Shown piece after piece: positions 8,022-14,936 of a stretch of DNA of 64,000 nucleotides. Numbering within the stretch: position 1 is the first letter of the stretch; each line of letters begins with the position of its first letter. The stretch is from Comamonas sp. NLF-1-9. Lineage in GTDB: Bacteria > Pseudomonadota > Gammaproteobacteria > Burkholderiales > Burkholderiaceae_C. The translations under genes and the position numbers were made by a program. Under the pieces are notes generated by a model, which was not told the origin of the DNA, searched no databases, and saw only the letters and a list, made by a program, of their open reading frames with translations. The stretch spans positions 2,666,001 through 2,730,000 of the forward strand of contig NZ_CP078069.1 of assembly GCF_019195435.1 (NCBI RefSeq), given 5' to 3'.

Positions 8022-8317
8022 TCGCCGGTGAGGGCGCGGCGGCGGTCTTCGTGGCGGCGCATCAGCGCGTCGAAGTCGGCGGTGACGCGAAACGCCAGGC
8101 GGGTGAAGGCGGGCTGGGGAAAGAAGCGGCCGGTCTCTTCATCCTTCCTCGCCCAGCCCTTGGCAGTGAGCTGCGCCATGGCGCGGGTGATGTTGGGCGC
8201 GCTGGTCTGCGCGGCAGCGGCCAGCTCGGCGTTGCTGGCGCCGCGCGCTGCAAAGCCGCACAGGGCTTCGAGCACGTCTAGCGTCCTTAGCGTCAGGTTG
8301 CGTTCGTCGCGGCTCAT
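8018..8317 (-). CDS. Small winged-helix (IclR/MarR-like) phage regulator
   Basis: This 99-residue protein begins MSRDERNLTLRTLDVLEAL and has a clear winged helix-turn-helix: ASNAELAAAAQTSAPNITRAMAQL followed by a wing (GWARKDEETGRFF), like the DNA-binding half of IclR regulators without the ligand domain. It likely binds phage or host DNA. ATGA overlaps on both sides couple it to its neighbours. The start at 8317 was chosen for this overlap. Confidence 0.7.
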   Translation of the reverse strand: MSRDERNLTLRTLDVLEALCGFAARGASNAELAAAAQTSAPNITRAMAQLTAKGWARKDEETGRFFPQPAFTRLAFRVTADFDALMRRHEDRRRALTGE

Positions 8318-8559
8318 GACGCGCCTCCAGCGGTGAGCGCCACGGCGATCCCGAGGGCCTCGCGCTCGCAGCGCAGCTCGGCCAGGATGGCCAGATCGAC
8401 GATGTGCGTCTCGCACTTGCGCGCGAGTGCCAGGCAACGGCGGCGCGGGAACTCGGCCAGGGACTGCGCGCTGCGCGTGGTGTCTGCGGCGCGCTCCAGC
8501 CATCGGCCACGGCGCTGCGCCGTCTCTTGCGCGGCCAGGAAAAGGGCGGTGTCGTTCAT
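8314..8559 (-). CDS. 81-residue early phage protein
   Basis: The frame starts MNDTALFLAAQETAQRRG at 8559 and ends at 8314, with four-base overlaps on both sides. It is helical throughout and rich in Ala, Arg and Glu, with two cysteines near residues 45-52. I do not recognise the family. The operon coupling supports a real gene. Confidence 0.55.
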   Translation of the reverse strand: MNDTALFLAAQETAQRRGRWLERAADTTRSAQSLAEFPRRRCLALARKCETHIVDLAILAELRCEREALGIAVALTAGGAS

Positions 8560-8837
8560 GCCGCCGCTTTCAGCTGCTGGCGTGCCAGCTCCATGCCGAC
8601 GTGCCAGCCGGCGCGCCAGGCATCGTCCTGGCAACTGCCGCTGGGCCAGGTGCTGGACTGTGCCTGCAGGCCGTGGCGGCTCAGGATGCCGGCTTTGGCG
8701 CCCTGCTTCCATTCAGGGCTGCGCGAGCAGGGCTCGATCTCGGACTCGTAGAGCTGGCGGGCGGCGCGCGCGTGCTTGCGCTGGGCCTCGGTCAAAGCGG
8801 CCAGGGTCGCCGCGGCGGGGTGGGTGTGGGGCGTCAT
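8556..8837 (-). CDS. 93-residue early phage protein
   Basis: The protein begins MTPHTHPAAATLAALTEAQR and ends WRAGWHVGMELARQQLKAAA. It has a four-base overlap with the genes on either side. Two cysteines (CSRS and SCQDD) are present. Family and function are not recognised. Confidence 0.6.
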   Translation of the reverse strand: MTPHTHPAAATLAALTEAQRKHARAARQLYESEIEPCSRSPEWKQGAKAGILSRHGLQAQSSTWPSGSCQDDAWRAGWHVGMELARQQLKAAA

Positions 8838-9310
8838 TCTTCAAACTCCAGGTGGGGCTGGTCAAAGGCGGCCACGTTGGCGTGGTGGTAGGCCACTTGC
8901 TCCAGGTGCTGGCGCAGGGCGGCCAGCGTGGCCTCGGGGTCGGCGTCGGCGGGCGTCGTATAGAACCGGGTGAGCAGCTGCAGCGCCTGGGCCCAGCTGG
9001 CGTTGACGGCCAGCAGGTCGACGCCTTCGACCTTGCGCCCCAGCGGCAGGGGAATGGCCATGCGTCCGGCGGTGGCGGCCAGAAAGTCGCTGGCGTAGTG
9101 CGCGCCGCAGGTGTGCTCGTAGGCGGGCAGCAGCACCAGCGGCATGCGGCCGGTGGCCAGCCATTTGTAGAGGGCGTCGTGGCTGGCGCCCATGCGGTCG
9201 GCGATACGCTCCACGCTGAGGTTGCGCCGGGCCTGGGCGTATTCCTTGCACAGGCGCAGCGCGTGCACCAGGCTGGTGGGGCGCAGGTGTTTCCAGCGGG
9301 CGGCGGTCAT
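8834..9310 (-). CDS. Early phage protein with helix-turn-helix
   Basis: The likely start is the ATG at 9308-9310 (MTAARWKHLRPTSLV), giving 158 residues. Residues about 31-57 form a helix-turn-helix (LSVERIADRMGASHDALYKW). A longer helical region follows, and the acidic C-terminus ends HLEFEE. Similar proteins occur in Mu-like prophages of Burkholderiales, but I know no function. It is the first gene of the tightly coupled leftward run. A longer in-frame ATG at 9373 would extend it towards the rightward gene that starts at 9410. Confidence 0.6.
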   Translation of the reverse strand: MTAARWKHLRPTSLVHALRLCKEYAQARRNLSVERIADRMGASHDALYKWLATGRMPLVLLPAYEHTCGAHYASDFLAATAGRMAIPLPLGRKVEGVDLLAVNASWAQALQLLTRFYTTPADADPEATLAALRQHLEQVAYHHANVAAFDQPHLEFEE

Positions 9311-9409
9311 TGGAAGCCCCCCACGCGCGGGGCGTCCGAAAGTTTTCTGCCTTGGAAACGGCTTTGCAGGCACAGTGCGGCCATGTCAACCGGATGAATG
9401 GAGAGGTGC

Positions 9410-9811
9410 ATGGCCATCAACCCCGAAACCACCGAATGGGTGCGCGCGCTGCTGCAGCAAGAGATTGACCGAGCCGTGACGCCACTGCGCCGAGAGCTTG
9501 ACGAGCTCGACGACTGGGCCAATGGCGTGTTTGCGGCGCTGCAGGATGTGCTGATCCCGCTGCTGAAGGCGCAGCCGGAGCTGGCGCGAACGCTGCAGCC
9601 GCTGTGGCAGCTGGCTGCCCAGCGCCATGAGCGGCTGGAGCAGGAGACCAGCCAGGCAGAGGGTTTTCATGAGACGGCCGCGCTGCTGGAAGCGCGCAAG
9701 ATGCTGTACCGACAGCTGGCGCTGCTGGGGCTGTGGCCGGGCGTGGATGCGCAGGAGGCGGCCCGTCAGACGCTAGCGCGTGCAGGATGGCAAGCGCCTC
9801 CTGATGTGTGA
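9410..9811 (+). CDS. Helical acidic phage protein on the opposite strand of the early operon
   Basis: This 133-residue protein begins MAINPETTEWVRALLQQE and is nearly all alpha-helix, with many Glu, Leu and Arg residues. The ribosome site GGAGAG lies just upstream of the ATG at 9410. It lies between two leftward genes but is read rightward. A GC-rich frame on the minus strand also crosses this region, but its composition (Ala/Pro runs) looks like a shadow. I do not recognise the family. Confidence 0.6.
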   Translation: MAINPETTEWVRALLQQEIDRAVTPLRRELDELDDWANGVFAALQDVLIPLLKAQPELARTLQPLWQLAAQRHERLEQETSQAEGFHETAALLEARKMLYRQLALLGLWPGVDAQEAARQTLARAGWQAPPDV

Positions 9812-9904
9812 GCAGGGTTTTCCCGTTGCGGCGGGTGGACGCGATCACCATTGCTATGGCGAGCGCCGGGCGTGTAGGATGCTGCCGGAACATGGCACTC
9901 CCCT

Positions 9905-10153
9905 TCACGCGACGTGGCTCAGGCGCAAAGCGCCGGCCTCGGCCTTGAAGACCTGGCCGCGCTTGAGGCCGAGCTCTACGGCGATGTTGTGCGCGTCGCC
10001 GCGCAGACACTTGAGGCGCGGGTTGTGGTCGTCGTCGTTGACGATGGCGATCACCATGTTGGGGCTGTAGCCGCGATCGCGCGCCCAGGCCGAGTACGGC
10101 ACGCCGCGAGCGGCGAACTCGGCACGGATCTGCTGGCGGGTTTTAAGGGGCAT
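9905..10153 (-). CDS. BcepMu gp16-family DNA-binding protein (Ner-like)
   Basis: The protein has 82 residues and starts MPLKTRQQIRAEFAARG. The segment VPYSAWARDRGYSPNMVIAIV is a helix-turn-helix, and the C-terminal part (CLRGDAHNIAVELGLKRGQVF) completes the pattern of the BcepMu gp16 phage-associated family. It is the first gene of the leftward early operon, directly after the divergent promoter region, where Mu has ner. By position it probably tunes early and repressor transcription. The ATG at 10151-10153 was preferred over one 14 codons upstream because the family begins near the LKTRQQ motif. Confidence 0.75.
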   Translation of the reverse strand: MPLKTRQQIRAEFAARGVPYSAWARDRGYSPNMVIAIVNDDDHNPRLKCLRGDAHNIAVELGLKRGQVFKAEAGALRLSHVA

Positions 10154-10220
10154 GGCTGTGGTCCGGTTGTGGTGCAGCAGTTGGCGCTGTTGCATGAATG
10201 GTTGGGTTTTGGTGAAGTGG

Positions 10221-10250
10221 ATTATGGTGGAACAATTCCACCATCGTCAA
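10221..10250 (-). promoter_or_regulatory. Leftward early promoter with overlapping repressor operator
   Basis: On the minus strand TTGACG (10245-10250) and CATAAT (10221-10226) are 18 bases apart and form a good sigma-70 promoter facing the early operon. A perfect inverted repeat TGGTGGAA-CAA-TTCCACCA (10225-10243) fills the spacer and touches the -10 box. A further half-site TGGTGGAA is at 10276-10283, and a second palindrome GTGAAAAATTCAC lies at 10260-10272 over the repressor start. Binding by the S24-type repressor or the gp16-like protein is inferred. Confidence 0.65.
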
Positions 10251-10259
10251 GGGGTAGGC

Positions 10260-11108
10260 GTGAAAAATTCACCTTTGGTGGAAATCAAACTCCGGCTTGG
10301 GGTGACACAGGAGCGCCTGGCTGAGGCAATGGGCGTGAACCTGGACCGTGTCAAGAGCCTTATGGGAGGAAAGGCCCAGCACCTGCGCCCCCCCGAGATC
10401 GCAGGATTGGTGAATGAATTTCACCTTAATCCGGACTACTTTTTGAATCCTGAGGAACCAATGTTCGGTAGCGGCTCAAGACCCGATGAGCCCGATGCCG
10501 CACACGCCCAGGCGGCTCGGGTTTCTGACTTGGTGGATTTACTGCCTTTTGATGCAGGCAGCCGCTCGCGCATCAAGGCGGCAATGCGGGGCGATTCGGC
10601 AGAAGATCTGAAGACTCTCGCGCAAGCCCTTGCCGGCAGGCACCCCAGCGCCGCCGAGGCCAGGCCAGGCTATTCGATCAATACATGGTCTGAGTTCGTG
10701 CAGGTTCCGCGCTATGACATTCGCGCAAGTGCCGGCGCAGGTGCACTGGTGGACCAGGAGAACGTGCTTGATTACATGGCGTTTCGGGTTGACTGGCTGC
10801 ACAACGTCCTGGGGCTCAACGCCAAACGACTGGCGCTGATCGACGTCGATGGTGACAGCATGGCGCCCACGCTGACGCATGGCGACATGATTCTTGTGGA
10901 CACAGCTGAAGGCAACGGCGTGCGCGACGGCATCCACGTGATCAACCTGTGTGGGCGCCTGCTCGTCAAGCGATTGCGCCCTCGGTTGGACAGATCGATT
11001 GAGGTGATCAGCGACAACGTGCACTACGGCTCCGAGCTGGTGCCCGCAACACAGCTGGAGCAATTGAAGGTCGTGGGCCGCGTGGTCTGGCAAGGCAGGC
11101 GGGTGTGA
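10260..11108 (+). CDS. Phage repressor, XRE-type HTH plus S24 (LexA-like) peptidase
   Basis: From a GTG at 10260 (preceded by AAGGGG) the protein has 282 residues. The N-terminus (LGVTQERLAEAMGVNLDRVKSLM) is a helix-turn-helix. The C-terminal half is an S24 self-cleaving domain with the serine in VDGDSMAPTL and the lysine in LLVKRLRP. An ASAGAG segment at about residue 158 is typical of such repressors. This implies control of lysogeny with SOS-linked inactivation, as in lambda CI. An ATG at 10224 in frame would also work, but it lies inside the leftward promoter and operator, so the GTG is preferred. It is transcribed divergently from the early operon. Confidence 0.85.
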   Translation: MKNSPLVEIKLRLGVTQERLAEAMGVNLDRVKSLMGGKAQHLRPPEIAGLVNEFHLNPDYFLNPEEPMFGSGSRPDEPDAAHAQAARVSDLVDLLPFDAGSRSRIKAAMRGDSAEDLKTLAQALAGRHPSAAEARPGYSINTWSEFVQVPRYDIRASAGAGALVDQENVLDYMAFRVDWLHNVLGLNAKRLALIDVDGDSMAPTLTHGDMILVDTAEGNGVRDGIHVINLCGRLLVKRLRPRLDRSIEVISDNVHYGSELVPATQLEQLKVVGRVVWQGRRV

Positions 11109-11128
11109 TACTTGGATAGCGAGGTGGC

Positions 11129-11674
11129 GTGACAGGTGCGAAGGGAGGCCTGCTGCCAGGCGTCAAGGGCGCTTTCGGCAGTGTGGAATACGAGCTCGAC
11201 CGCGAGGCCACACGCTTGCGGCGCGCTGGTGACATGGACGGCGCGATTGCCGTGCTGCGCAGACGCAAGGCCATCTTCGATTGGCAATGGCAAGACGACA
11301 AGCTGGCGAAGTACTTGCAGCGTGCAGGCTGTTTCGAGGAGGCTATGGCCGAGATTCAATGGTTGCTCGATCACAGCCAAGCCCGAGCGCGCCGGGCATT
11401 GGGGCACCAGCCCGTCAGTCTGCAGCAGTCGCAGCACGCCGCGTATTGCGCACGCCTGCACGCCAGCGCCGCGCTGATTTGCAAACGCGAGGGGCGCGCC
11501 GATTTGCAGGCGCAGCACCGCCGCCTGGCCGAACGTTATGGCGCCATCTGGCAGCGCCTGGAGCCGATCGCGCGCGCAGATGCGAAAGAGGCCTGCCTAC
11601 GCCGACAAGAAGAAATCGCCGAGATGCGAAGGCGGCTTCGCGCAGACCGGAGTCGCTCGGATCGAGCTGCCTGA
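11129..11674 (+). CDS. Unrecognised helical (TPR-like) protein
   Basis: The frame starts at a GTG at 11129 after GAGG and encodes 181 residues. It is almost all helix, with paired segments such as GDMDGAIAVLRRR and CFEEAMAEIQWLL that look like tetratricopeptide repeats. The C-terminus is Arg- and Glu-rich. It starts 20 bases after the repressor stop and may be co-transcribed with it. The family and function are not recognised. A scaffold or regulatory partner role is only inference. Confidence 0.55.
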   Translation: MTGAKGGLLPGVKGAFGSVEYELDREATRLRRAGDMDGAIAVLRRRKAIFDWQWQDDKLAKYLQRAGCFEEAMAEIQWLLDHSQARARRALGHQPVSLQQSQHAAYCARLHASAALICKREGRADLQAQHRRLAERYGAIWQRLEPIARADAKEACLRRQEEIAEMRRRLRADRSRSDRAA

Positions 11675-11699
11675 ACAACGAACCGCGACAGGAGGTGTG

Positions 11700-11879
11700 A
11701 TGCGATTTGCCGTTTTGCTTTTTCTGGGCTGCGCGGCCCTTGCCAGCGCCAACGCCTGGGCCATCAACAAGTGCACGGGACCGGACGGCAAGGTAGTGTT
11801 TCAGGACTTGCCGTGCGCTGGGCAAGGCGAGCAGATGTTAATCAAAATTGCAAAGGAGGCAACGTGGCACGCACGGTAA
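11700..11879 (+). CDS. Short DUF4124-like exported protein
   Basis: This 59-residue protein starts MRFAVLLFLGCAALASANAW, a good signal peptide. It continues with INKCTGPDGKVVFQDLPC, the core of a DUF4124 domain (periplasmic, two cysteines), and then runs out in an unrelated tail. The ribosome site GGAGG lies just upstream. It shares an 81-base near-identical stretch with the start of the 174-residue DUF4124 protein at 13202-13726. It is therefore probably a truncated duplicate. Its 3' end overlaps the next gene by 16 bases. Confidence 0.6.
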   Translation: MRFAVLLFLGCAALASANAWAINKCTGPDGKVVFQDLPCAGQGEQMLIKIAKEATWHAR

Positions 11880-12742
11880 CCATCAACTTGTTCGACGTGA
11901 CCCGAGGCACCAAAACGCAGGCGCTGGCGCAGACGCTGCAGGAATACGCGGCGCTGTCGATCGAGCAGCGCCTGCGCGACGATGTGCGCCTTGACCAAGT
12001 GCAGCAGATAAAGGCGGATGCAGTGCTGAAACACGAGGCGTTTCATCTGGACTTCGCCAAGGCGCGTCCCACTGGTCCGGGCCGCATGCCACCATCGCGC
12101 CCCGTGGCTGACGTGGGGCTGGAGCATGACGAACTTTTTGGAGAGGAAACGGCGGCGCTGTATTTGCCGCACAAGAACTGGTTGCTGACGCTACACAACC
12201 AGTATGGCGTCGGCCCGGCGCGCATGGCGAGCTACTTCAATGCGCTCGATCCGGGTAGCGCCGAACGGCATTTTGACTACGAAATACGTCCGCGGATTGA
12301 TCAGCATGCGCTGCAGCGAATGAAATCCATGAACGGGTTTTCGCATGTGGACGTGATCGCCAGCGTGGGGGCGTTTGAGGATCTTACGGATGACGTGAGC
12401 GAATCGGTTTGGCAAGCTGCGGAATCAGTGCGGGCCATGCGTGTGCAGTTGCGTCTGTCAGCAAACCCGGCGCATCAGCGTGGGCGCAAGTTGAATATGA
12501 GGGCGGTGCGCGAGTTCATTCAAGGACTTCTCAGCCGTGACGATGGGGTCGACAAGATCGAGCTCAAGAGCGCCGACGAGCAACTCGATCAGAACGACCG
12601 GTTGATCGATTTGATTGAACAAAAAATACGTCTGCGTTACCCTGCCACGCAACTCGATGTGCTCAACCTCCGCTACACACATGATTCCAAGATCGCCCTC
12701 TTGCGCCGCGCCTGCAGCCACTGGCTGCAGAGGCTGGAGTAG
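11864..12742 (+). CDS. DUF6731-like protein, possible accessory defence component
   Basis: The GTG at 11864 follows AAAGGAGG and gives a 292-residue protein beginning VARTVTINLFDVTRG (read as Met). The part EETAALYLPHKNWLLTLHN, then GVGPARMASYFNAL and the following strands fit the layout I associate with DUF6731 proteins, a family without known function. No catalytic motif is evident. The next gene, 4 bases on, encodes a four-segment membrane protein, so the two may work together. It lies in the accessory region between repressor and lysis genes, where temperate phages often carry exclusion or defence genes. That role is inference. Confidence 0.55.
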   Translation: MARTVTINLFDVTRGTKTQALAQTLQEYAALSIEQRLRDDVRLDQVQQIKADAVLKHEAFHLDFAKARPTGPGRMPPSRPVADVGLEHDELFGEETAALYLPHKNWLLTLHNQYGVGPARMASYFNALDPGSAERHFDYEIRPRIDQHALQRMKSMNGFSHVDVIASVGAFEDLTDDVSESVWQAAESVRAMRVQLRLSANPAHQRGRKLNMRAVREFIQGLLSRDDGVDKIELKSADEQLDQNDRLIDLIEQKIRLRYPATQLDVLNLRYTHDSKIALLRRACSHWLQRLE

Positions 12743-12746
12743 CGCC

Positions 12747-13202
12747 GTGCCCACGCCGCTGCAGCTTGAACGACATGCGCCGTGGCTGCTGGGACTGGCG
12801 TGTGCGTTGGCATGGTGGCGGCTGGGTGGTGAAATCCCGGCGGCGATTGCCAAGGAGCTTTTGGCGGCGCTGCTTTCGGCGGCTGCGATCTGCGCTGGCT
12901 TCTTGACCACGGCGCTGACGGTGGTGCTGCCCATGGGCGGCACGGTCATTGGTCGTCAGCTCAAGCGCCGTGGAAAGTTGCACCTGCTGCACGGCTATGT
13001 GCGCGCTGCCATCTATGGCGCGCTGGCTCTGGTTGCCTTGTGCGTGCTGGGTTTTTTTCAGGTGCCATCGGGCGGCACGGGAGCGCTTTGGGCGTCGAGT
13101 TTGATCATGGGCGTGGCGATGTATTGCGCCGCCGCGATGGTGCGCGTAGTGGAAATTTTGATCAAGGTGATGCTGGCGATGTCGGAGGAGGAAAGGCCGT
13201 GA
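12747..13202 (+). CDS. Small integral membrane protein, partner of the DUF6731-like gene
   Basis: From a GTG at 12747 the protein has 151 residues with about four hydrophobic segments, near residues 11-27, 36-62, 83-101 and 109-133 (for example LLGLACALAWW and AAIYGALALVALCVLGFF). Between segments 2 and 3 is a basic loop (RQLKRRGKLH). It starts 4 bases after the DUF6731-like gene and overlaps the next start by one base, so it is in the same operon. I do not recognise a family. A membrane effector or exclusion protein is a possible reading. Confidence 0.6.
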   Translation: MPTPLQLERHAPWLLGLACALAWWRLGGEIPAAIAKELLAALLSAAAICAGFLTTALTVVLPMGGTVIGRQLKRRGKLHLLHGYVRAAIYGALALVALCVLGFFQVPSGGTGALWASSLIMGVAMYCAAAMVRVVEILIKVMLAMSEEERP

Positions 13203-13726
13203 TGCTGCGTGTGATTCTGATGTTTGCCTTCATGCTGCTAGCCTCTCCCACTTGGGCCATCAGCAAGTGCACCGGGCCGGATGGCAAGGTGGTGTTTCAA
13301 GACCGCCCCTGCGACGGGCAAGGCGAGGAGATCGTGGTGCGCCCGGCCAGCGGACCTGAACGGGCCGCTGTACCTCCTGCGGCAACATCAGAGCCTGCGG
13401 CCGCGGCCGCGGCGCCAGCGCCGGCGCCCGTCCCGGTAGCCGCGCCGACGGCACCGCCGCCACCTGCGGCCCCCGCGGTCTCACGCGTCGACCAGTTCGC
13501 CCAGCGCTGTCTGGACTGGTACAAGCCGCTGCTGCGTGACCCGGCACACGCCTATTTCACCGAACCGAAGTTTGCTGATCGCCGCGTGCTGCGCATGCTG
13601 CTGCACGCCACCAATGGCTTTGGCGGCGTGGTCGTGCGCCAGGCCGCCTGTGATTTTGACAACGGCAAGCTCGACGAGAACTGGACCAAGATTCAGGCTA
13701 AACGGCTGGAGTGGGTGGTGGATTGA
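13202..13726 (+). CDS. DUF4124 domain exported protein
   Basis: This 174-residue protein has a signal peptide (MLRVILMFAFMLLASPTWA), a DUF4124 core (ISKCTGPDGKVVFQDRPC) and a Pro/Ala-rich linker of about 45 residues. A C-terminal domain of about 75 residues follows, with RCLDWYKPLLRDPAHAYF and a final pair of Cys. It likely acts in the periplasm. DUF4124 proteins occur widely in betaproteobacteria, with no firm function. It begins within the TGATG overlap of the upstream membrane protein. It is the longer partner of the truncated copy at 11700-11879. Confidence 0.75.
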   Translation: MLRVILMFAFMLLASPTWAISKCTGPDGKVVFQDRPCDGQGEEIVVRPASGPERAAVPPAATSEPAAAAAAPAPAPVPVAAPTAPPPPAAPAVSRVDQFAQRCLDWYKPLLRDPAHAYFTEPKFADRRVLRMLLHATNGFGGVVVRQAACDFDNGKLDENWTKIQAKRLEWVVD

Positions 13727-13801
13727 GCGGGCGGCGGGCGTTCAAGTTGTCACGCCATGGGACAATGAGCCATTAAGTGTCCCCGTTTCTTTCAGGACGC
13801 A

Positions 13802-14650
13802 ATGGGAGCCAAGCTAATGTCATTCGACCTTGATCATTTCGAGAGCGTGGCACGTCAAAACGGTGTGCGCTACTGGTATGCGCACGAATTCATGCGCGAG
13901 CTTGGCTATGAGTCGTGGCAGGCGTTTCATGGAGTGATCCTGAAAGCGCAGGCCAGTTGCGCGCGCTTGGAGATGGATACATTCTCGGAGTTCATTCCCG
14001 ACACCTACGTGGCCGACGATGGTGCTGAGGTGCGCACGGTCAAGCTCACGCGTTTTGGCTGCCTGCTGGTGGCGTTGCATGCCGACGATCGCAAGCAGGA
14101 GGTAGCAGCGGCGAAGGCGGCGCTGGCTTCGATTGCCGATCAACTGATCGCGGCGCAGTTGTCGCAAAATGATCTGGGGCGAATTGAAACGCGAGACGAT
14201 CTGAAGGCAGCGGAGCTGGCGCTGAGTTCCGCAGCCAAGCGAGCGGGGGTGCAAAACCATGAGCACGCGTTTTTCAAAGACGCGGGAATTCGCGGAATGT
14301 ACAACCGCAGTTTGCAAGAACTCAAGCGTTTGCGCGGCTTGGGCGAGCGTGATGTGCCGTACGACTTCATGGGACTGACGGAGTTGGCGGGTAATTTGTT
14401 TCGCGTGACGCAGACGGCCGAACGCCTGAAGCAAACTCCCAATGTGGGACTGCGCAATGCACAGCGTACGGCGCACGCCGTAGGCACGGAAGTACGCTCG
14501 ATGATGGTGCAAAACAGCGGGGTGCCACCGGAAGCGTTGCCGGTGGAAACCAACATAGGCGATGTCAAGCGACAGTTGCGCAGCACGGCCAAACAGATGA
14601 AGAAACTGGACGCCCCAAAAAAGACTCGATACGCGCGCAAGAAGTCTTGA
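13802..14650 (+). CDS. dinD: DinD/BRO-family protein (DNA damage-inducible protein D-like)
   Basis: The protein has 282 residues from ATG 13802 (or 277 from ATG 13817). The N-terminal half is BRO-like (WYAHEFMRELGYESWQAF). The C-terminal half closely follows E. coli DinD, notably FMGLTELAGNLFRVTQTAERL and the ending GDVKRQLRSTAKQMK. DinD is SOS-induced in E. coli and has been linked to RecA modulation. BRO-type proteins in phages can act as antirepressors. An inverted repeat TTGTC-N9-GACAA lies upstream at about 13747-13765, but is not a standard LexA box. It follows the DUF4124 gene and ends just before the late promoter motif. Confidence 0.8.
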   Translation: MGAKLMSFDLDHFESVARQNGVRYWYAHEFMRELGYESWQAFHGVILKAQASCARLEMDTFSEFIPDTYVADDGAEVRTVKLTRFGCLLVALHADDRKQEVAAAKAALASIADQLIAAQLSQNDLGRIETRDDLKAAELALSSAAKRAGVQNHEHAFFKDAGIRGMYNRSLQELKRLRGLGERDVPYDFMGLTELAGNLFRVTQTAERLKQTPNVGLRNAQRTAHAVGTEVRSMMVQNSGVPPEALPVETNIGDVKRQLRSTAKQMKKLDAPKKTRYARKKS

Positions 14651-14680
14651 TCACTGAGTACATCGCTTGGCATAGTCAAT

Positions 14681-14697
14681 ACTGACCCCCGTCATTT
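14681..14697 (+). promoter_or_regulatory. Candidate late promoter element ahead of the lysis/head block
   Basis: ACTGACCCCCGTCATTT here matches 16 of 17 bases of the minus-strand motif at 607-623. It lies about 27 bases ahead of the first gene of the lysis and head block. By analogy with the C-dependent Plys of Mu it may be read by the Mor/C protein. No strong -35 box is visible, as expected for an activator-dependent promoter. Confidence 0.55.
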
Positions 14698-14723
14698 AGC
14701 CTCTCACGCCCCCGCGCGGCACC

Positions 14724-14936
14724 ATGCCGCGCATGCACTCTCAACCGCCCACCACCCCCACCGATGCCGCGCACCGCTGCGGCAGCTGTCGGCATTTCTC
14801 TGGCGAGCACGCGCGCCTGGCCCACCTGGGTTTTGGCTATTGCGCCTTCATGCCCGCGTGGCGTGAGGTCAGCCCGGGCGCGCCTTGCGCCTTCAATCCC
14901 CCACGCTGGAGCCCGTCACATGCAAAAGCTGTTTGA
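14724..14936 (+). CDS. Small zinc-knuckle-like phage protein
   Basis: This 70-residue protein (or 67 from the ATG at 14733) contains CGSCRHFSGEH and then GYCAF and CAF, four cysteines that could hold one metal ion. Similar small Cys-rich proteins are frequent in Mu-like phages at the start of the lysis block. It overlaps the holin gene start by 17 bases. The function is not known. Confidence 0.55.
   Translation: MPRMHSQPPTTPTDAAHRCGSCRHFSGEHARLAHLGFGYCAFMPAWREVSPGAPCAFNPPRWSPSHAKAV

Noticed and set aside
9417..10010. Minus-strand frame of 197 codons between two early genes
   Set aside because: The first 40 residues look partly plausible, but the rest is Ala/Pro-rich and overlaps the better-supported rightward gene at 9410-9811 and the gp16-like gene.
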